From positions 1-11,010 of the forward strand of contig CALALQ010000060.1 in NCBI GenBank assembly GCA_937925595.1: 11,010 bases of DNA. Direction: 5' to 3'. The stretch is from an uncultured Demequina sp. (GTDB lineage Bacteria; Actinomycetota; Actinomycetes; Actinomycetales; Demequinaceae). Shown piece after piece: positions 6,183 through 11,010 of the stretch. Below the pieces are notes generated by a model that searched no databases, had not been told where the DNA came from, and saw only the letters and a program-made list of their open reading frames with translations. The translations under genes were made by a program, and so were the position numbers. Every line of letters starts with the position of its first letter. The first letter of the stretch is position 1.

Positions 6183-6734
6183 CTAACCGATGGGTCGCGC
6201 GAGCCCTTCAATCACCGTGGCATGGGGAAGCTCTGCGACAAGAGAACCAGGGGCGATGATCTTTGCGGCGCGCACGCCAGCGCCCCAGGTGAGCAGGGCA
6301 GACTCGGCGACGCGCGAGTCCACGAAGATGGGCCAGTCCCGCGGCAGGCCGAACGGCGTGATGCCGCCGTACTCCATGCCGGTGCGCTCGACCGCGACGT
6401 CGAGCGGCATGAAGGACGCCTTGCGCACGTCGATGCGCTTGCGGACCACTCCGTTGATGTCTGCGCGCGTCGTGGCAAGCACCACGCAGGCCGCCACGCG
6501 CTCCACGCCCTCGCGGGCGCCGGACACGATGACGCAGTTCGCTGCGAGGTCATCGCGCAGGTCAAAGGCGGGGACAAAGTTCACGGTGTCAGACAGCGCG
6601 GGGTCAATCGCCACCGCGCCCAGCCGGTCGCCCCAACCCAGCTCGCTGATGAGCGCGGCAGTGGGTGCGGCGAGAACGTCGAGGTTCTCACCGGCCGGGG
6701 GAGCGACAAGAGTTCCAAGCGAAAAGGTCGTCAC
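6183..6734 (-). CDS. YbaK/EbsC-family aminoacyl-tRNA deacylase (trans-editing factor)
   Basis: This 183-residue protein belongs to the YbaK/ProX/EbsC fold. Members hydrolyse mischarged aminoacyl-tRNAs such as Cys-tRNAPro or Ala-tRNAPro in the cytoplasm. The core is VRKRIDVRKASFMPLDVA (about 97-114), then ERTGMEYGGITPFGLPRDWP (116-135) with the family's GGITP block at 123-127, then IFVDSRVAESALLTWGAGVR. The RKASFMP lysine is a candidate for the conserved functional Lys. The start is a GTG at 6734 with no clear Shine-Dalgarno. An ATG 16 bases upstream is out of frame. The gene is divergent from trigger factor with 99 bp between start codons. Its tRNA specificity cannot be read from the sequence. 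Confidence 0.88.
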   Translation of the reverse strand: MTTFSLGTLVAPPAGENLDVLAAPTAALISELGWGDRLGAVAIDPALSDTVNFVPAFDLRDDLAANCVIVSGAREGVERVAACVVLATTRADINGVVRKRIDVRKASFMPLDVAVERTGMEYGGITPFGLPRDWPIFVDSRVAESALLTWGAGVRAAKIIAPGSLVAELPHATVIEGLARPIG

Positions 6735-6778
6735 GGGGAAAGGATTTCATGGGGACGCGCGGGCAAGCGCCGTACGGG

Positions 6779-6784
6779 TAGAAT
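6779..6784 (+). promoter_or_regulatory. Candidate -10 element of the trigger factor promoter
   Basis: TAGAAT is a close match to the consensus TANNNT/TATAAT and lies in the divergent gap before trigger factor, giving an expected start near 6791 and a leader of about 43 bases. The -35 region (around 6756) is G/C-rich with no TTGACA-like hexamer, which is common in actinobacterial promoters. Confidence 0.45.
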
Positions 6785-6800
6785 CGCGGGGTTGCCCGCG
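6785..6800 (+). repeat. Small stem-loop at the start of the trigger factor leader
   Basis: CGCGGG (6785-6790), loop GTTG, and CCCGCG (6795-6800) form a perfect 6-bp stem directly after the -10 hexamer. It would span the predicted transcription start, so it may be chance in G/C-rich DNA or a DNA-level site rather than an RNA hairpin. Confidence 0.4.
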
Positions 6801-6833
6801 CCACGTGGGAAAAATCCATCACCAGGAGTAGCA

Positions 6834-8147
6834 GTGACCAGCGCCCTCGAGCAGATCGACGCCACGACCGTCAAGTTGACGGTGACCCTCACAGAAGAGG
6901 ACATCGCCCCCACCATGCACCACGCCTACGAGCACGTGGGCTCGCAGGTGCAGATTCCGGGCTTCCGCAAGGGCAAGGTGCCGCCGAAGATCCTCGAGCA
7001 GCGCGTCGGCAAGGGTGCCATCATCGAGCACGCCGTGAACGACGGCCTGCCGGGCTGGTACTCGGACGCTGTCGCCGAGCAGGGCATCCGCCCCTACGGC
7101 CAGCCCGAGGTTGAGGTTGTGAAGATCCCCGGCTCCGTTGAGGGCGACGAGGGACTCGAGTTCACCGCGGTCGTCGAGATCCGCCCCGAGGTCAACCTTC
7201 CCGCCGCTGACTCTCTGAAGATCGAGGTCGCCCCGGCCGAGGTCACCGATGAGGACGTCGAGGCTCGCCTGACCGCTCTGCGTGAGCGCTTCGGCACGCT
7301 CGTTGGCGTTGACCGCCCCGCCGCTGAGGGCGACTTCGTGACGCTTGACCTTTCCGCTTCCGTTGACGGCAACGACGTCGACGCCGTGCAGGGCACCTCC
7401 TACCAGGTGGGCGCCGGCAACATGCTCGAGGGTCTCGACGACGTTCTCGTTGGCCTCAGCGCTGGCGAGGAGACCACGTACGAGGGTCCGCTCGCCGCTG
7501 GCGAGTACGCCGGTCAGAACGCGCAGATCACCGTCAAGGTGACCGCAGTGAAGACCCGCGAGCTGCCCGAGGCTGATGACGACTTCGCTCAGCTCGCCTC
7601 CGAGTTCGACACCCTCGAGGAGCTGCGCGAGGACCTGCGCGAGCAGGCCGGCCGCATCAAGGTCAACAACCAGGCCATGGAGGCCCGTGAGAAGCTCCTC
7701 GAGCTGCTCACCGACGCCACCGACTTCGAGCTTCCCAAGAAGGTCATCGAGGCCGAGGTGCACAACCACCTCGAGAGCGAGGGTCGCCTCGAGGACGACG
7801 AGCACCGTGCCGAGGTCACCGAGGAGGCCACCAAGGCTCTGCGCACGCAGATCCTGCTGGACCAGCTCGCCGACGACTTCGAGATCGAGGTGGAGCAGGC
7901 TGAGCTCCTCGATTACCTCCTGAACGCCTCGCGTCAGTACAACGCTGACCCCGCGACGTTCATCGAGCAGGTCGAGAAGGCCGGTCAGATCCCCGCGATG
8001 GTCGCCGAGGTCGCGCGTTCCAAGGCCACCGCGTACGCGCTGCGCCGCGCCACGGTCACCGACACCAACGGCAACGCCGTTGACCTCAGCCCCGTGATCG
8101 GCTCCATCGAGTCCGAGACCGCTGGCGAAGAGGACGCAGAGGCCTAA
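6834..8147 (+). CDS. tig: Trigger factor, ribosome-associated chaperone and peptidyl-prolyl isomerase
   Basis: Trigger factor docks at the ribosome exit tunnel and shields and folds nascent chains. This copy has 437 residues, a normal length. The N-terminal ribosome-binding domain carries the signature GFRKGKVP at residues 43-50. An FKBP-type domain follows (about 160-245), with EGDFVTLDLSASVDG and YQVGAGNMLEGLDDVLVGL. The helical C-terminal chaperone arms are rich in Glu and Leu. The protein ends in the acidic tail ESETAGEEDAEA. The GTG at 6834 is chosen because AGGAG (6824-6828) lies five bases upstream and the protein then starts 'TSALEQIDATTVKLTVTLTE', typical for the family. The same frame is open further upstream, but only as antisense of the YbaK-like gene. 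Codon choice is very strongly biased to G/C-ending codons, which fits high expression. Confidence 0.97.
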   Translation: MTSALEQIDATTVKLTVTLTEEDIAPTMHHAYEHVGSQVQIPGFRKGKVPPKILEQRVGKGAIIEHAVNDGLPGWYSDAVAEQGIRPYGQPEVEVVKIPGSVEGDEGLEFTAVVEIRPEVNLPAADSLKIEVAPAEVTDEDVEARLTALRERFGTLVGVDRPAAEGDFVTLDLSASVDGNDVDAVQGTSYQVGAGNMLEGLDDVLVGLSAGEETTYEGPLAAGEYAGQNAQITVKVTAVKTRELPEADDDFAQLASEFDTLEELREDLREQAGRIKVNNQAMEAREKLLELLTDATDFELPKKVIEAEVHNHLESEGRLEDDEHRAEVTEEATKALRTQILLDQLADDFEIEVEQAELLDYLLNASRQYNADPATFIEQVEKAGQIPAMVAEVARSKATAYALRRATVTDTNGNAVDLSPVIGSIESETAGEEDAEA

Positions 8148-8160
8148 GCAGCCTTACGAC

Positions 8161-8193
8161 AAGAGGGCCGACGCTGTGGCGTCGGCCCTCTTT
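8161..8193. terminator. Strong bidirectional terminator between tig and the DUF4190-like gene
   Basis: AAGAGGGCCGACGC (8161-8174), loop TGTG, and GCGTCGGCCCTCTT (8179-8192) form a perfect 14-bp stem followed by T. The stem's A/T ends give short T-runs in both directions, so it can serve tig (ending 8147) and the convergent gene (ending 8211). The left arm contains the CCGACGCTG motif found at the other intergenic sites. Confidence 0.88.
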
Positions 8194-8210
8194 CGCATAT
8201 AGGGGGTGCG

Positions 8211-8717
8211 TCAGCTCGAGGAGACCCCGATGACGATCACGGCGCTGATCCAGACGATCGCGATGACAAACGGTGCGTAGCCCAGGATCAGGCCGGCAAG
8301 GCCAACACCCGGCTCGTCCGCTTCGCCGCGCTTGACCGCGGAGCGGCCAAGGTGGCCGAAGATGATCGCGAGGATCGACGTCAGTCCGCAGGTGAAGAAG
8401 CCGCCGATGCCGCAGCCGAGTGCCGTCCAGTTCATCCACGTCTTGGGCTTGGTGGTCGTGTACGCACCGGTGGGCGGCGGGGGCGGAGGCGGCGCATAGC
8501 CAGGCTGTGCGTATACCGCGGGCGCCGAAGGTGCCGGCGGAACAGGGGGAGCCTCAGGGGCTGCGTCCTGCGCCGGCGAGGCTGCAGCGTACGGCGTCGG
8601 GACGGGCGCAGGAGCGCTGGGCTCTGCGGGCGTGATGGTCGGCTCCGCAGGCTTGGAAGCCGCTGACTTGGAAGCCGTGGGCTTCTTCGCCTTTGGCGCT
8701 GTTGGTTCGTCGGTCAT
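8211..8717 (-). CDS. Small proline-rich membrane protein with a DUF4190-like domain
   Basis: This protein has 168 residues when started at the ATG at 8717, which has AAGGGG six bases upstream. The first ~92 residues are disordered: Lys/Ala/Ser-rich at first, then dominated by Pro and Ala, with a run of seven prolines at about 76-82. The C-terminal part has two membrane segments (about 97-121 and 137-165) around a short loop [19 protein letters not shown]. The [18 protein letters not shown] and GLAGLILGY blocks match the DUF4190 pattern. No signal peptide is seen, so a cytoplasmic Pro-rich tail is likely. The function of the family is unknown. It converges on tig and is divergent from clpP1 with a 139-bp gap. 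A longer frame back to 9032 lies antisense to clpP1 and is not used. Confidence 0.8.
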   Translation of the reverse strand: MTDEPTAPKAKKPTASKSAASKPAEPTITPAEPSAPAPVPTPYAAASPAQDAAPEAPPVPPAPSAPAVYAQPGYAPPPPPPPTGAYTTTKPKTWMNWTALGCGIGGFFTCGLTSILAIIFGHLGRSAVKRGEADEPGVGLAGLILGYAPFVIAIVWISAVIVIGVSSS

Positions 8718-8758
8718 GGTGACCCCTTGCAAAGTGAATGTGGGAACTGACTCGACTC

Positions 8759-8770
8759 TAGCGTCGGGCC
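8759..8770 (-). repeat. Degenerate single copy of the CCGACGCTG intergenic motif
   Basis: On the minus strand this reads GGCCCGACGCTA, differing from the motif only in the last base. It lies in the gap between the divergent DUF4190-like and clpP1 genes, where a terminator is not expected. No pairing arm is present. Confidence 0.4.
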
Positions 8771-8856
8771 GTTCTCCCAGTAGCGAAACCAAGGCCGAAA
8801 CGGCAATGCCAAGGGGGTTCGTCGCGTTAGGGTCACACGTGACGAAAGGACGCCAA

Positions 8857-9471
8857 GTGAGTGACTTCACGGCCAGAGCAGAGGGACCCGGAATGGGTCT
8901 CAACGACTCGATCTTCAACCGGCTGCTGCGCGAGCGCATCATCTGGCTGGGCGACGAGGTGCGCGACGACAACGCGAACGCCATCTGCGCCCAGATGATG
9001 CTGCTGGCTGCGGAGGACCCGGACAAGGACATCTACCTGTACATCAACAGCCCCGGCGGCTCGATCACCGCGGGCATGGCGATCTACGACACGATGCAGT
9101 ACATCAAGCCCGACGTCGCTACCGTCGCGATGGGCATGGCGGCGTCGATGGGGCAGTTCCTGCTCTCGTCTGGCGCGCCCGGCAAGCGCTTCGCCACGCC
9201 GCACGCTCGCGTGATGATGCACCAGCCGTCCGGCGGCATCTACGGCACCGCGACGGACATCCGCATCAACGCGGAGCTCATCATGCACATGAAGAAGGTG
9301 CTTGCGGAGCTCACGGCTCAACAGACCGGCAAGTCGGTGGAGCAGATCAACAAGGACGCCGACCGCGATCGCTGGTTCACGGCCGAGGAGGCGCTCGAGT
9401 ACGGGTTCGTCGACAAGGTGATCAAGCACGCCGTCGAAGCCGGCGACCGTTCGCAGGGAGGTAAGGCGTGA
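8857..9471 (+). CDS. clpP1: ATP-dependent Clp protease proteolytic subunit 1
   Basis: This serine peptidase subunit has 204 residues. With ClpP2 it forms the heteromeric barrel that degrades proteins fed by ClpX or ClpC in the cytoplasm. Counting from the GTG at 8857, the triad is Ser97 (GMAASMGQ), His122 (MMHQPSGG) and Asp171 (DADRDRWF). The oligomer-stabilising glycine-rich strand [20 protein letters not shown] is intact. The GTG is supported by AAAGGA six bases upstream and by the family-typical N-terminus. An earlier frame from 8632 overlaps the opposite gene and is not used. A TAGGGT hexamer at 8828-8833 could be the -10. The stop overlaps the start of clpP2 by four bases, so the two are co-translated. 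I found no ClgR-type operator upstream. Confidence 0.97.
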   Translation: MSDFTARAEGPGMGLNDSIFNRLLRERIIWLGDEVRDDNANAICAQMMLLAAEDPDKDIYLYINSPGGSITAGMAIYDTMQYIKPDVATVAMGMAASMGQFLLSSGAPGKRFATPHARVMMHQPSGGIYGTATDIRINAELIMHMKKVLAELTAQQTGKSVEQINKDADRDRWFTAEEALEYGFVDKVIKHAVEAGDRSQGGKA

Positions 9472-10145
9472 GCGAGATGTACCAGGCCATTCAGGCCGCC
9501 GGACGTACCGCAGGCTCGTTCCAGTCGCGCTACATCCTGCCCCAGTTCGAAGAGCGCACTGCTTACGGCTTCAAGCGCCAGGACCCCTACGCCAAGCTGT
9601 TTGAGGACCGCATCGTGTTCCTCGGCGTGCAGATCGACGACGCGTCCGCTGACGACGTCATGGCCCAGCTGCTCGTGCTCGAGTCGCAGGACCCCGACCG
9701 TCTCATCAAGATCTACATCAACAGCCCCGGCGGCTCGCAGACGGCGCTGACCGCGATCTACGACACCATGCAGTACGTCAAGCCGGAGATCCAGACGGTG
9801 TGCCTTGGCCAGGCGGCGTCCGCCGCGGCCGTGCTGCTCGCCGCGGGAACCCCCGGCAAGCGACTCGCGCTGCCGAACGCTCGCGTGATGATCCACCAGC
9901 CGCGCATTGAGGGCGGCGCTCGCGCGCAGGCCTCGGACATCGAGATCTACGCAGAAGAGATGCTCCGCATGCGTGAGTGGCTCGAGAACACGCTCGCCCT
10001 GCACTCCGGCCAGTCGCCAGAGAAGGTGCGTGAGGACATTGAGCGCGACACGTTCCTCTCGGCCCAGCAGGCCAAGGAGTACGGACTCGTCGACGAGGTC
10101 CTCGAGTCCCGCAAGGGCGCCGTCACCGCGGAGCCCATCAACTAG
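9468..10145 (+). CDS. clpP2: ATP-dependent Clp protease proteolytic subunit 2
   Basis: This is the second peptidase subunit, 225 residues, translated from a GTG that overlaps the clpP1 stop (GTGA) with GGGAGG upstream. The triad is Ser118 ([11 protein letters not shown]), His143 ([10 protein letters not shown]) and Asp194 (IERDTF). The [20 protein letters not shown] strand is conserved. Relative to ClpP1 it carries about 20 extra N-terminal residues ([20 protein letters not shown]), probably a propeptide removed on maturation, and the '[20 protein letters not shown]' handle region. In actinomycetes ClpP1 and ClpP2 are each needed for the active complex, and the ATPase usually docks on ClpP2. 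The gene ends 17 bases before a strong terminator-like hairpin, which suggests that clpX has its own promoter. Confidence 0.97.
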   Translation: MSEMYQAIQAAGRTAGSFQSRYILPQFEERTAYGFKRQDPYAKLFEDRIVFLGVQIDDASADDVMAQLLVLESQDPDRLIKIYINSPGGSQTALTAIYDTMQYVKPEIQTVCLGQAASAAAVLLAAGTPGKRLALPNARVMIHQPRIEGGARAQASDIEIYAEEMLRMREWLENTLALHSGQSPEKVREDIERDTFLSAQQAKEYGLVDEVLESRKGAVTAEPIN

Positions 10146-10161
10146 CCCACAGACCCCTCTG

Positions 10162-10196
10162 AGGCCCGACGCTGTGGTAACCCCAGCGTCGGGCCT
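10162..10196. terminator. Terminator hairpin after clpP2, paired CCGACGCTG motifs
   Basis: AGGCCCGACGCTG (10162-10174), a 9-base loop and CAGCGTCGGGCCT (10184-10196) form a perfect 13-bp stem followed by TGGTCTTTG, a T-rich stretch on the plus strand. It ends the clpP1-clpP2 transcript or attenuates read-through into clpX. Confidence 0.82.
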
Positions 10197-10223
10197 TGGT
10201 CTTTGTGGGGCCTTGTACGTCGG

Positions 10224-10239
10224 GCGCCGAAAACGGCGC
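10224..10239. repeat. Small inverted repeat in the clpX upstream region
   Basis: GCGCCG, loop AAAA and CGGCGC form a perfect 6-bp stem about 62 bases before the clpX start. It could be an operator or simply G/C-rich chance. A TACTCT hexamer at 10269-10274 downstream of it fits a -10 (TANNNT) for clpX, which would put the inverted repeat upstream of the promoter. Confidence 0.35.
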
Positions 10240-10300
10240 GCCGCCGAGTACGAGTCAGCCCCGCTGGGTACTCTGGAAAGACAACCTTGAGGGAGGCGTC

Positions 10301-11010
<710 letters not shown>

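Noticed and set aside
6222..6833. Upstream extension of the trigger factor frame (a 641-residue product)
   Set aside because: The extension is antisense to the YbaK-like gene. The family N-terminus and a good ribosome-binding site both place the start at 6834.
6819..7805. A 328-codon minus-strand frame opposite trigger factor
   Set aside because: It is Leu/Val/Gly/Asp-repetitive and mirrors the strong codon bias of tig. It has no recognisable domain and no ribosome-binding site.
8833..10004. Long minus-strand frames opposite clpP1 and clpP2
   Set aside because: They are antisense to highly conserved peptidase genes, with His/Arg/Val/Leu-rich composition and no family resemblance.

Overview
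The window is high-GC DNA that most likely comes from an actinomycete (Actinomycetota, probably Micrococcales). The main support is the gene order tig, clpP1-clpP2 (4-nt overlap), clpX, the frequent GTG starts, the strong G/C third-position bias, and the remains of a PAP2 phosphatase/diacylglycerol kinase fusion of a type common in actinomycetes. The genus cannot be fixed from this sequence alone.

Bases 1-2165 look like a decaying accessory segment. An IS3-family OrfB transposase is cut by the left window edge. It is followed by a start-less helix-turn-helix reading frame on the minus strand, which looks like the tail of a recombinase, and then by two strong GC hairpins. Next comes a PAP2/diacylglycerol-kinase gene that has lost its middle and is out of frame at the join. 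A minus-strand GNAT acetyltransferase lies upstream of this broken gene.

Bases 2876-6734 hold a regulator and transport block. A FadR-type GntR repressor is divergent from a CynX/NimT-like MFS transporter, with only 41 bp between their start codons and a tandem octamer repeat in that gap. The transporter converges on a second, YbjJ-like MFS transporter. Upstream of the second transporter, on the same strand, is a YbaK/EbsC-type aminoacyl-tRNA deacylase.

Bases 6834 to the end hold the core protein-quality-control locus. Trigger factor binds nascent chains at the ribosome. The paired ClpP1 and ClpP2 peptidases form the proteolytic chamber. ClpX (cut by the right window edge) unfolds substrates and feeds them to the peptidase. 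A small proline-rich DUF4190-like membrane protein sits on the opposite strand between tig and clpP1.

The most unusual signal is a short intergenic motif. The 9-mer CCGACGCTG (reverse complement CAGCGTCGG) occurs seven times exactly, at five intergenic sites, plus one near-copy at a sixth. I found none in coding sequence by eye. At three sites it builds a strong terminator-like hairpin and at a fourth a longer-loop inverted repeat. This may be a lineage-specific terminator repeat family, or a paired uptake-type signal. I saw no CRISPR array, tRNA, rRNA or obvious new defence system.
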